NCBI RefSeq assembly: GCF_964204865.1
Contig: NC_135258.1
Span: forward strand, 7,369,001-7,433,000
DNA from: Styela clava
Lineage: Eukaryota > Chordata > Ascidiacea > Stolidobranchia > Styelidae
Direction: 5' to 3'
DNA: 64,000 nt
The stretch's first letter is position 1. Each line of letters starts with the position of its first letter. Below, one piece after another: positions 35,101 through 45,500 of this stretch. Below the pieces are notes generated by a model. That model did no database searches, had not been told where the DNA came from, and saw nothing but the letters and a program-made list of their open reading frames with translations. The translations under genes and the position numbers were made by a program.

Positions 35101-35718
35101 TCGGGAAGAAGAAAACAGGTAGAAACACAAACATGCACCAATTGGAAAGAGATTCTATGTAAAGAAAAAGACATAAAAAATATAATAACAAACAAGGAAA
35201 GGGTGATATCATACAGGCTGGCGCACAATGCAATACTAAATGGAACACAAAGAAAAAGAATCAATTTATATCATACAGTAAGCGGGAAAATGGCTATCAC
35301 GGAGTGTAAATTCTGCTCGAAATCGGAGGACAACACGGAACACCTTATTAAAGAATGTCCTTTCACGTGGCGGATTTTGTATAAAATACAAAAATCTCTG
35401 AATCAGGCTCTGCAAACACATCACCCCTTTTTAAATGAACTACTTTGGCATAATATCTACTTAAAAGAAAACCGAAAAATAATATTAATAACAGTGAATA
35501 TAGTAAAAACTCAAATATACAAGGTCAAATCAATGAAGGACATGACAAACACAAAAATGAATCCCGAAGAAAGTAAAAGGATAGAAGATGGCATAGTTTC
35601 GAAAACTTTTAATGAAATGATCTGGAGAGTAAAAAACATAGAATCACTCAGCGAAGAAATAAAACAGATAGAGAAAATTGAATATTGGTTGGCCCAAAAA
35701 AGTGTTGCTACAAACTAA
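32200..35718 (+). CDS. Retrotransposon ORF2: endonuclease-reverse transcriptase, intact
   Basis: 1172 residues from ATG at 32200 (MTENLSQLK). The AP-type endonuclease occupies about residues 1-245: LNVNG near the start, LQE with the catalytic-type Glu41, GDFN at 157-160, RRIDRIY and SDHH at 241-244. A Lys-rich linker follows. The reverse transcriptase shows GPDGLSKEFY, RPISNLNVDFK, FDQEKAFD (motif A, Asp606), RGIRQGCPLS (motif B) and FADD (motif C, Asp708-Asp709). A C-terminal zinc motif CX2CX8HX4C is at 1036-1053. It should nick the U4 target and copy the RNA by target-primed reverse transcription. DQEKAFD and the overall plan fit the Tx1/L1 group. No frameshift or stop was found, unlike element 2. 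Confidence 0.95.
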   Translation: MTENLSQLKIISLNVNGLEKNWNKLKIFITYHNPDIIALQEVHRVKRDVSENRLHNMGYRLFINSLTYFDKRDDQRFFQGTATAVRENLCATHSFEYVTFIPCRACSTTMTNLQTKDKLSLVNVYAPPRRGDRKTRMFYEKLINLVREIKHIQIICGDFNMVHQKIDVSNQNSFTLGNTEMQWKDFIQAHNYIDTYRYHWPDKRLYTITRRRQSRRIDRIYIPYNISHELKNTEYLVNTVSDHHFASHITFKNIKQVNWGRGTWKNNTAHFRHEKVRFLINEIYKKEEQRKHEYEILADWWDNLKTKIKKSLLQHGINEAKVKKQNESRWKNEILNSMNKSPSNQAMYMLIKNLKQMEKEKVMFKQNTAKIKALEQNERPTKYFFDKLKTRRRKTTIDRLQNKEGNYLKTKNEILEEAQTFYKTLWTQTTPGEEDRMEEYLNIYGETKLSTEEKEQMGTLASKEELLVTLKQMDNYKTPGPDGLSKEFYVEFWEILKNDLHQLVNNAIAFGTLPTSSKESIVTLIYKKGNSNHLSNYRPISNLNVDFKLISKILANRLKPILDKYIMPTQKSAIPKRSIFDNLRNVQGIWNYTTKWNLPLYIISFDQEKAFDMVNQRFLFKTMTKLNFNKNIINLIKEMYNRIYSRIQINGAKTNKIFLTRGIRQGCPLSMAMYTLAADPLARKIIANQKIKGFSIGKYKTVIDQFADDNTTYARDIESIEHTFNEFKTYELITGQKINEKKTEILCTNQIAMQKLKTSPYNKFMKPNIKVLGQIIGPQQTEKTWDEILKRLRNTLEVNKQRQLTWIGKFQILNALCISQVIYHARVVNVPPIYIRKLNTLFFDFIWHPESFQLLAQNKLTADYYNGGLNAPCIKTKIQACLLEKIKTLKSITEPKEIWHAIALYDIGTKIKRINPKLYTNQMPHALETPKHWKDCIQLTEKIGIKEEKWTDISFKQIYQTILKSNQSGRRKQVETQTCTNWKEILCKEKDIKNIITNKERVISYRLAHNAILNGTQRKRINLYHTVSGKMAITECKFCSKSEDNTEHLIKECPFTWRILYKIQKSLNQALQTHHPFLNELLWHNIYLKENRKIILITVNIVKTQIYKVKSMKDMTNTKMNPEESKRIEDGIVSKTFNEMIWRVKNIESLSEEIKQIEKIEYWLAQKSVATN

Positions 35719-35812
35719 TTAAAAAAAAAATTATTAATTTACTGATTTTATGCTCAAAATTGAAAAACCATCTAAAACGGAAATGACGAAATAGGAGCCT
35801 ATCAATGAGAAC

Positions 35813-35832
35813 GGCAATAGTCATCTATTGCC
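35813..35832 (+). other. 3' UTR hairpin of element 1
   Basis: GGCAATAG-TCAT-CTATTGCC is a perfect 8-bp stem with a four-base loop about 100 bases downstream of the ORF2 stop. It is unchanged at 41025-41044 and 46209-46228. It may be an RNA signal for the reverse transcriptase; that is inference. Confidence 0.75.
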
Positions 35833-35929
35833 ATTATGTGATACGGTCTATAACTGACCAAGCTCCGAATGGGATACAGGAAATGACGGGTTATCCCCGA
35901 TCCCGTATATTATAATCTGATCCGAAAAG

Positions 35930-35962
<33 letters not shown>

Positions 35963-35966
<4 letters not shown>

Positions 35967-35979
35967 AATGAGGTTTATC
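35963..35979 (+). repeat. Target-site duplication 2
   Basis: AACCAATGAGGTTTATC between the A tail of element 1 and the first bases of element 2 (GAGCTAGCTG). Confidence 0.95.
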
Positions 35980-36080
35980 GAGCTAGCTGTTTGATTAAAA
36001 TGAACATCTGTTATTGTTATCATCAATTGGAATACTTTGGATTGTAACCTATTTTGGATATTCGTTCTTGGATACTAAAA

Positions 36081-37370
36081 ATGGATTACTCCGCAGCTCT
36101 TACAGGATCAATAGGGATTACAGGTAATCGCCCTCGATCGGTTGTGGCAGAGGTGAGTGATTCTATTGATATAAACCGATTTCTCAACATCTTGGGAGAA
36201 AACCCTATAACAAAAGGATATGTCGAACACCTGTCAGGAATTTTTGAAACTAGACCGAAAATTTGGTTGATATCTTTCAAACAGTTGAATCCAACAAATC
36301 CAAATGATTCAGTTAGAGACAAATTTATTGTAGAAACGCAAAATGGCATTAAAGTCGATGGTGTAATAGTACGCTTTTTTCCACCCACAAAACCTCCAAC
36401 AAGGATTAGCATTCGCGATATCCCAGACGAATCACGACCACAAGTCGTTTTCGAAGCTCTGAATAAGGCTGGATGCGGAAAAATTAAAAGCATGACCAAA
36501 CTATACTACCGAAACACTCAACTATTCAACGGATATATAGCCGTATGGATAGATGATTTTAAACAGGAAAAACTGCCCCCCTTTCTCGTCATTGACAAAG
36601 CTAGGTGCAAAACCTACGTACCCACCGAGTTGTACAATCCAACATGCATGAACTGCCTTGATACTGGTCATAATGCAAGAAATTGCCGAAATAAAACGAA
36701 ATGTAGGTCGTGCAAAAGTGAAGGTCACGTTCAGGCAAATTGCCCCCTAAAATCCAATGTGAGACCGAATAACATGGAATCCTGGTTTAAGGAATCGATA
36801 TCCACAAAACCTGGAATAGTATCAGATGTAGGAGAAAAAGAAGATGCAATACCAAACAATAACACCACACCAGAAATAGGAGTAAACCAAATTCCAGAGG
36901 CAGTGTTCCCAACTTCAAAATCCGACACAATATCTGATACGGATTTGTTATACGAAGAAGTGAAAGATTGGTCTCTATCAGAAGACAATACTATAACAAC
37001 ACCCAAAAAGCGCACTCCACCTCGCAAAACAGTACCGAAGCCTAAATTAAAACCTACATCCACAATAGGGAACACTCCAATTAGACCCCCAGTAATTGGC
37101 AAATCGTATGTAAACATGGTAATTAACGACTTCGAGATTAGAGACAGCACGTCATCATCAGTATTCTCAGACATACTTCAAAGTAACTCGGCACCGGCAT
37201 ACCTAGAGAACCCAGATAGCACGTATGAAACAGACCCATCACAAACACCCAGACTTGAACCTACTATGAACAAAACCGAAAAACAGATTGGAAAACGGGG
37301 AAGAGAAAATACTTCCTCGTCGACAACGTCGAATATATCACCCTCGCCAAAAAAAGGGGAAAGACAATAA
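36081..37370 (+). CDS. Retrotransposon ORF1, element 2 (altered C-terminus)
   Basis: 429 residues from ATG at 36081. Both zinc knuckles are present as in element 1. Near the end one additional A in the run after CTCGCC shifts the frame, so the protein ends KKGERQ rather than KKGKDNKT. The change touches only the basic tail and may be tolerated. Other differences are a handful of substitutions (for example Glu-Ser-His to Val-Ser-Asp around residue 250). Confidence 0.85.
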   Translation: MDYSAALTGSIGITGNRPRSVVAEVSDSIDINRFLNILGENPITKGYVEHLSGIFETRPKIWLISFKQLNPTNPNDSVRDKFIVETQNGIKVDGVIVRFFPPTKPPTRISIRDIPDESRPQVVFEALNKAGCGKIKSMTKLYYRNTQLFNGYIAVWIDDFKQEKLPPFLVIDKARCKTYVPTELYNPTCMNCLDTGHNARNCRNKTKCRSCKSEGHVQANCPLKSNVRPNNMESWFKESISTKPGIVSDVGEKEDAIPNNNTTPEIGVNQIPEAVFPTSKSDTISDTDLLYEEVKDWSLSEDNTITTPKKRTPPRKTVPKPKLKPTSTIGNTPIRPPVIGKSYVNMVINDFEIRDSTSSSVFSDILQSNSAPAYLENPDSTYETDPSQTPRLEPTMNKTEKQIGKRGRENTSSSTTSNISPSPKKGERQ

Positions 37371-37414
37371 AACATAGAAAGTATAAAATAAAAATCATCT
37401 ACAAGACCCAATAT

Positions 37415-40400
37415 ATGACTGAAAATCTATCACAATTAAAAATAATCTCACTGAACGTAAACGGACTGGAAAAAAATTGGAATAAACTTAAAATCTTCAT
37501 AACTTATCACAACCCAGACATTATTGCTTTACAAGAAGTCCACAGAGTTAAAAGAGACGTTTCCGAGAACCGACTTCAAAACATGGGGTACAGATTATTT
37601 ATTAACTCACTGACCGACTTCGATAAGAGGGATGACCAAAGATTCTTCCAAGGCACCGCCACTGCAGTAAGAGAAAACTTATGTGCAACGCACAGCTTTG
37701 AATATGTTACATTCATACCTTGTAGAGCGTGTTCGACAACAATGACGAACTTACAAACCAAAGACAAGCTATCGCTAGTAAATGTTTATGCACCTCCCAG
37801 AAGAGGCGACAGAAAAACTAGAATGTTCTACGAAAAGCTGATAAACTTAGTGAGAGAGATCAAGCATATTCAAATAATTTGCGGTGACTTTAACATGGTT
37901 CATCAGAAAGTAGACGTCAGCAACCAAAACTCATTTACACTAGGGAACACAGAAATGCAATGGAAAGACTTTATACAAGCTTACAACTACATAGACACGT
38001 ATAGATATCACTGGCCCGATAAAAGATTATATACAATTACCAGGAGAAGACAATCCCGACGAATAGATCGAATATATATTCCGTACAACATTAGTCATGA
38101 ATTGAAAAATACAGAATATTTAGTAAACACCGTTTCAGACCACCACTTTGCATCACACATCACTTTCAAAAATATTAAACAAGTTAACTGGGGACGGGGA
38201 ACCTGGAAAAACAATACAGCTCATTTTAGGCATGAAAAAGTCAAGTTTTTGATAAATGAGATATACAAAAAAGAAGAACAAAGAAAACACGAATATGAAA
38301 TACTTGCCGACTGGTGGGAGAACTTGAAGACTAAAATTAAAAAAAGCCTCCTCCAACACGGAATTAACGAAGCAAAGGTAAAGAAACAAAATGAAAGCAG
38401 GTGGAAAAATGAAATTCTAAATAGCATGAACAAGTCACCATCAAACCAAGCAATGTATATGTTTATTAAAAACCTAAAACAAATGGAAAAAGAAAAAGTG
38501 ATGTTTAAACAAAATACAGCAAAAATCAAAGCATTAGAACAAAACGAAAGACCAACAAAATATTTCTTTGACAAATTGAAAACTAGAAGACGTAAAACCA
38601 CTATAGACAGACTACAAAACAAAGAAGAAATTATTTAAAAACAAAAAACGAAATTTTGGAAGAAGCGCAAACATTCTATAAAACACTATGGACACAAACA
38701 ACACCAGGTGAGGAAGATAGAATGGAAGAATACCTCAACATATATGGGGAAACTAAGCTTAGCACTGAAGAAAAGGAACAAATGGGGACCTTAGCTTCAA
38801 AAGAAGAACTTCTCGTGACTTTAAAACAAATGAATAACTATAAAACACCGGGACCAGACGGACTATCAAAGGAATTTTACGTTGAATTTTGGGAAATTTT
38901 GAAGAATGACTTGCACCAGCTAGTAAACAATGCTATCGCTTTCGGCACCTTACCCACCAGTAGCAAAGAATCGATAGTCACCCTTATCTATAAAAAAGGA
39001 AATTCAAATCACCTATCTAACTACCGGCCCATATCTAACCTAAATGTAGATTTTAAACTGATATCAAAAATATTAGCTAACCGATTGAAACCTATCTTGG
39101 ATAAATATATAATGCCAACACAGAAAAGCGCAATTCCTAAACGATCTATATTTGATAATTTACGAAACGTTCAAGGAATATGGAATTATACAACAAAATG
39201 GAACCTACCTTTATATATAATCAGTTTCGATCAGGAAAAAGCTTTTGATATGGTTAACCAACGTTTTTTATTCAAAACCATGACCAAACTAAACTTCAAC
39301 AAAAATATCATTAACTTAATCAAAGAAATGTACAATCGGATATACAGCAGAATACAAATTAACGGAGCTAAAACCAATAAAATCTTTCTGACAAGAGGAA
39401 TCAGACAAGGCTGTCCATTGAGCATGGCAATGTACACCTTAGCCGCTGACCCATTGGCAAGAAAAATCATCGCGAACCAAAAGATAAAAGGATTCAGAAT
39501 CGGAAAATACAAAACCGTAATTGATCAATTTGCAGACGACAATACAACATACGCGCGAGACATTGAATCGATAGAACACACCTTCAACGAATTTAAGACT
39601 TACGAATTAATAACGGGACAAAAAATAAATGAGAAAAAAACTGAAATATTATGTACTAACCAAATCGCAATGCAAAAACTTAAAACCTCGCCGTACAACA
39701 AATTCATGAAACCAAATATAAAAGTTTTAGGCCAAATTATAGGACCCCAACAGACGGAAAAAACTTGGGATGAAATCCTCAAAAGACTTAGGAACACCCT
39801 GGAAGTTAATAAGCAGAGACAATTGGCGTGGATAGGTAAATTCCAAATTTTAAATGCCTTGTGTATATCGCAGGTAATATACCACGCTAGAGTAGTGAAT
39901 GTACCACCAATCTACATACGGAAACTGAACACACTTTTCTTTGACTTCATCTGGCACCCAGAAAGCTTTCAGCTATTGGCACAAAATAAATTAACAGCCG
40001 ATTACTACAATGGAGGATTAAATGCCCCATGCATAAAAACAAAAATACAGGCATGTCTTCTGGAAAAAATAAAAACATTGAAAGCAATAACAGAACCTAA
40101 AGAGATATGGCACGCAATAGCCCTTTATGACATTGGCACGAAGATAAAGAGAATAAATCCCAAACTTTACACCAACCAGATGCCCCATGCCCTCGAAACC
40201 CCAAAGCACTGGAAAGACTGCATTCAGTTAACCGAAAAAAGAGGCATAAAAGAAGAAAAATGGACAGACATTTCTTTCAAACAAATTTACCAGACGATCT
40301 TGAAATCAAACCAATCGGGAAGAAGAAAACAGGTAGAAACACAAACATGCACCAATTGGAAAGAGATTCTAAGTAAAGAAAAAGACATAAAAAATATAAT

Positions 40401-40932
40401 AACAAACAAGGAAAGGGTGATATCATACAGGCTGGCGCACAATGCAATACTAAATGGAACACAAAGAAAAAGAATCAATTTATATCATACAGTAAGCGGG
40501 AAAATGGCTATCACGGAGTGTAAATTCTGCTCGAAATCGGAGGACAACACGGAACACCTTATTAAAGAATGTCCTTTCACGTGGCGGATTTTGTATAAAA
40601 TACAAAAATCTCTGAATCAGGCTCTGCAAACACATCACCCCTTCTTAAATGAACTACTTTGGCATAATATCTACTTAAAAGAAAACCGAAAAATAATATT
40701 AATAACAGTGAATATAGTAAAAACTCAAATATACAAGTTCAAATCAATGAAGGACATGACAAACACAAAAATGAATCCCGAAGAAAGTAAAAGGATAGAA
40801 GATGGCATAGTTTCGAAAACTTTTAATAAAATGGGCTGGAGAGTAAAAAACATAGAATCACTCAGCGAAGAAATAAAACAGATAGAGAAAATTGAAAATT
40901 GGTTGGCCCAAAAAAGTGTTGCTACAAACTAA
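37415..40932 (+). pseudogene. Retrotransposon ORF2, element 2, frameshifted
   Basis: It opens at ATG 37415 like element 1 and encodes the complete AP endonuclease. At about 38627 (AAAGAAGAAATT versus AAAGAAGGAAATT) one G is missing and the frame ends at 38638, after 407 residues. The reverse transcriptase, including FDQEKAFD, RGIRQGCPLS and FADD, continues in the next frame from about 38656 to the stop at 40932. A protein from this copy would have endonuclease but no polymerase. Confidence 0.92.
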
Positions 40933-41136
40933 TTAAAAAAAATGATTAATTTACTGATTTTATGCTCAAAATTGAAAAACCATCTAAAACGGAAATGACG
41001 AAATAGGAGCCTATCAATGAGAACGGCAATAGTCATCTATTGCCATTATGTGATACGGTCTATAACTGACCAAGCTCCGAATGGGATACAGGAAATGACG
41101 GTTTATCCCCGATCCCGTATATTATAATCTGATCCG

Positions 41137-41180
<44 letters not shown>

Positions 41181-41184
<4 letters not shown>

Positions 41185-41197
41185 AATGAGGTTTATC
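41181..41197 (+). repeat. Target-site duplication 3
   Basis: AACCAATGAGGTTTATC between the A tail of element 2 and element 3 (which starts GAACTAGCTG). Confidence 0.95.
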
Positions 41198-41298
41198 GAA
41201 CTAGCTGTTTGATTAAAATGAACATCTGCTATTGTTATCTTCAATTGGAATACTTTGGATTGTAAGCTATTTTGGATATTCGTTCTTGGATACTAAAA

Positions 41299-42560
41299 AT
41301 GGATTACTCCGCAGCTCTTACAGGATCAATAGGGATTACAGGTAATCGCCCTCGATCGGTTGTGGCAGAGGTGAGTGATTCTATTGATATAAACCGATTT
41401 CTCTACATCTTGGGAGAAAACCCTATAACAAAAGGATATGTCGAACACCTGTCAGGAATTTTTGAAACTAGACCGAAAATTTGGTTGATATCTTTCAAAC
41501 AGGTGAATCCAACAAATCCAAATGATTCAGTTAGAGACAAATTTATTGTAGAAACGCAAAATGGCATTAAAGTCGATGGTGTAATAGTACGCTTTTTTCC
41601 AATATCCCAGACGAATCACGACCACAAGTCGTTTTCGAAGCTCTGAATAAGGCTGGATGCGGAAAAATTAAAAGCATGACCAAACTATACTACCGAAACA
41701 CTCAACTATTCAACGGATATATAGCCGTATGGATAGATGATTTTAAACAGGAAAAACTGCCCCCCTTTCTCGTCATTGACAAAGCTAGGTGCAAAACCTA
41801 CGTACCCACCGAGTTGTACAATCCAACATGCATGAACTGCCTTGATACTGGTCATAATGCAAGAAATTGCCGAAATAAAACGAAATGTAGGTCGTGCAAA
41901 AGTGAAGGTCACGTTCAGGCAAATTGCCCCCTAAAATCCAATGTGAGACCGAATAACATGGAATCCTGGTTTAAGGAATCGATATCCACAAAACCTGGAA
42001 TAGTATCAGATGTAGGAGAAAAAGAAGATGCAATACCAAACAATAACACCACACCAGAAATAGGAGTAAACCAAATTCCAGAGGCAGTGTTCCCAACTTC
42101 AAAATCCGACACAATATCTGATACGGATTTGTTATACGAAGAAGTGAAAGATTGGTCTCTATCAGAAGACAATACTATAACAACACCCAAAAAGCGCACT
42201 CCACCTCGCAAAACAGTACCGAAGCCTAAATTAAAACCTACATCCACAATAGGGAACACTCCAATTAGACCCCCAGTAATTGGCAAATCGTATGTAAACA
42301 TGGTAATTAACGACTTCGAGATTAGAGACAGCACGTCATCATCAGTATTCTCAGACATACTTCAAAGTAACTCGGCACCGGCATACCTAGAGAACCCAGA
42401 TAGCACGTATGAAACAGACCCATCACAAACACCCAGACTTGAACCTACTATGAACAAAACCGAAAAACAGATTGGAAAACGGGGAAGAGAAAATACTTCC
42501 TCGTCGACAACGTCGAATATATCACCCTCGCCAAAAAAGGGGAAAGACAATAAAACATAG
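41299..42560 (+). pseudogene. Retrotransposon ORF1, element 3, deleted
   Basis: It starts at ATG 41299. After TTTTTTCCA (about 41600) 34 bases present in elements 1 and 2 are missing (they encode PTKPPTRISIR), so the frame ends at 41646. The remaining two thirds, with both zinc knuckles and the basic tail, is open in the original frame from 41676 (MTKLYYRN) to 42560. A truncated N-terminal protein or an internal restart are possible but a full ORF1 protein is not. Confidence 0.92.
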
Positions 42561-42597
42561 AAAGTATAAAATAAAAATCATCTACAAGACCCAATAT

Positions 42598-45500
42598 ATG
42601 ACTGAAAATCTATCACAATTAAAAATAATCTCACTGAACGTAAACGGACTGGAAAAAAATTGGAATAAACTTAAAATCTTCATAACTTATCACAACCCAG
42701 ACATTATTGCTTTACAAGAAGTCCACAGAGTTAAAAGAGACGTTTCCGAGAACCGACTTCAAAACATGGGGTACAGATTATTTATTAACTCACTGACCGA
42801 CTTCGATAAGAGGGATGACCAAAGATTCTTCCAAGGCACCGCCACTGCAGTAAGAGAAAACTTATGTGCAACGCACAGCTTTGAATATGTTACATTCATA
42901 CCTTGTAGAGCGTGTTCGACAACAATGACGAACTCACAAACCAAAGACAAGCTATCGCTAGTAAATGTTTATGCACCTCCCAGAAGAGGCGACAGAAAAA
43001 CTAGAATGTTCTACGAAAAGCTGATAAACTTAGTGAGAGAGATCAAGAATATTCAAATAATTTGCGGTGACTTTAACATGGTTCATCAGAAAATAGACGT
43101 CAGCAACCAAAACTCATTTACACTAGGGAACACAGAAATGCAATGGAAAGACTTTATACAAGCTTACAACTACATAGACACGTATAGATATCACTGGCCC
43201 GATAAAAGATCATATACAATTACCAGGAGAAGACAATCCCGACGAATAGATCGAATATATATTCCGTACAACATTAGTCATGAATTGAAAAATACAGAAT
43301 ATTTAGTAAACACCGTTTCAGACCACCACTTTGCATCACACATCACTTTCAAAAATATTAAACAAGTTAACTGGGGACGGGGAACCTGGAAAAACAATAC
43401 AGCTCATTTTAGGCATGAAAAAGTCAAGTTTTTGATAAATGAGATATACAAAAAAGAAGAACAAAGAAAACACGAATATGAAATACTTGCCGACTGGTGG
43501 GACAACTTGAAGACTAAAATTAAAAAAAGCCTCCTCCAACACGGAATTAACGAAGCAAAGGTAAAGAAACAAAATGAAAGCAGGTGGAAAAATGAAATTC
43601 TAAATAGCATGAACAAGTCACCATCAAACCAAGCAATGTATATGCTTATTAAAAACCTAAAACAAATGGAAAAAGAAAAAGTGATGTTTAAACAAAATAC
43701 AGCAAAAATCAAAGCATTAGAACAAAACGAAATACCAACAAAATATTTCTTTGACAAATTGAAAACTAGAAGACGTAAAACCACTATAGACAGTCTACAA
43801 AACAAAGAAGGAAATTATTTAAAAACAAAAAACGAAATTTTGGAAGAAGCGCAAACATTCTATAAAACACTATGGACACAAACAACACCAGGTGAGGAAG
43901 ATAGAATGGAAGAATACCTCAACATATATGGGGAAACTAAGCTTAGCACTGAAGAAAAGGAACAAATGGGGACCTTAGCTTCAAAAGAAGAACTTCTCGT
44001 GACTTTAAAACAAATGGATAACTATAAAACACCGGGACCAGACGGACTATTAAAGGAATTTTACGTTGAATTTTGGGAAATTTTGAAGAATGACTTGCAC
44101 CAGCTAGTAAACAATGCTATCGCTTTCGGCACCTTACCCACCAGTAGCAAAGAATCGATAGTCACCCTTATCTATAAAAAAGGAAATTCAAATCACCTAT
44201 CTAACTACCGGCCCATATCTAACCTAAATGTAGATTTTAAACTGATATCAAAAATATTAGCTAACCGATTGAAACCTATCTTGGATAAATATATAATGCC
44301 AACACAGAAAAGCGCAATTCCTAAACGATCTATATTTGATAATTTACGAAACGTTCAAGGAATATGGAATTATACAACAAAATGGAACCTACCTTTATAT
44401 ATAATCAGTTTCGATCAGGAAAAAGCTTTCGATATGGTTAACCAACGTTTTTTATTCAAAACCATGACCAAACTAAACTTCAACAAAAATATCATTAACT
44501 TAATCAAAGAAATGTACAATCGGATATACAGCAGAATACAAATTAACGGAGCTAAAACCAATAAAATCTTTCTGACAAGAGGAATCAGACAAGGCTGTCC
44601 ATTGAGCATGGCAATGTACACCTTAGCCGCTGACCCATTGGCAAGAAAAATCATCGCGAACCAAAAGATAAAAGGATTCAGCATCGGAAAATACAAAACC
44701 GTAATTGATCAATTTGCAGACGACAATACAACATACGCGCGAGACATTGAATCGATAGAACACACCTTCAACGAATTTAAGACTTACGAATTAATAACGG
44801 GACAAAAAATAAATGAGAAAAAAACTGAAATATTATGTACTAACCAAATCGCAATGCAAAAACTTAAAACCTCGCCGTACAACAAATTCATGAAACCAAA
44901 TATAAAAGTTTTAGGCCAAATTATAGGACCCCAACAGACGGAAAAAACTTGGGATGAAATCCTCAAAAGACTTAGGAACACCCTGGAAGTTAATAAGCAG
45001 AGACAATTGACGTGGATAGGTAAATTCCAAATTTTAAATGCCTTGTGTATATCGCAGGTAATATACCACGCTAGAGTAGTGAATGTACCACCAATCTACA
45101 TACGGAAACTGAACACACTTTTCTTTGACTTCATCTGGCACCCAGAAAGCTTTCAGCTATTGGCACAAAATAAATTAACAGCCGATTACTACAATGGAGG
45201 ATTAAATGCCCCATGCATAAAAACAAAAATACAGGCATGTCTTCTGGAAAAAATAAAAACATTGAAATCAATAACAGAACCTAAAGAGATATGGCACGCA
45301 ATAGCCCTTTATGACATTGGCACGAAGATAAAGAGAATAAATCCCAAACTTTACACCAACCAGATGCCCCATGCCCTCGAAACCCCAAAGCACTGGAAAG
45401 ATTGCATTCAGTTAACCGAAAAAATAGGCATAAAAGAAGAAAAATGGACAGACATTTCTTTCAAACAAATTTACCAGACGATCTTGAAATCAAACCAATC

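Larger units (their letters stand above)
30774..35962 (+). mobile_element. U4-specific Tx1/L1-like retrotransposon, element 1
   Basis: Complete non-LTR element in the same orientation as U4. It has a short 5' UTR of about 100 bases (30774-30874), ORF1 (30875-32170), a 29-base gap, ORF2 (32200-35718) and a 3' UTR of about 205 bases with a perfect 8-bp hairpin (35813-35832). The tail is a pure run of 35 A (35930-35964). It is flanked by 17-bp copies of U4 nt 25-41. Both ORFs are open, so it may be mobile. Copies 2 and 3 differ by scattered substitutions and few indels. The two-ORF layout, CCHC knuckles in ORF1, AP endonuclease plus reverse transcriptase and target specificity suggest the Tx1 group of the L1 superfamily; a phylogeny would be needed to fix this. 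Confidence 0.95.
35980..41180 (+). mobile_element. U4-specific Tx1/L1-like retrotransposon, element 2
   Basis: Full-length second copy directly behind element 1, separated from it only by the A tail and the 17-bp U4 piece. Its own tail is the longest, 46 pure A (41137-41182). Relative to element 1 it has about ten extra bases (CTACAAGAC) between ORF1 and ORF2, shared with element 3. ORF2 is broken by one lost G, and ORF1 has an altered last few codons. It probably cannot mobilise itself but could be mobilised in trans. Confidence 0.95.

Noticed and set aside
42472-42597. 42-codon N-terminal extension of ORF2 in element 3
   Set aside because: The frame overlaps ORF1 and the extension is not available with an ATG in element 1; MTENLSQLK aligns as the common start.
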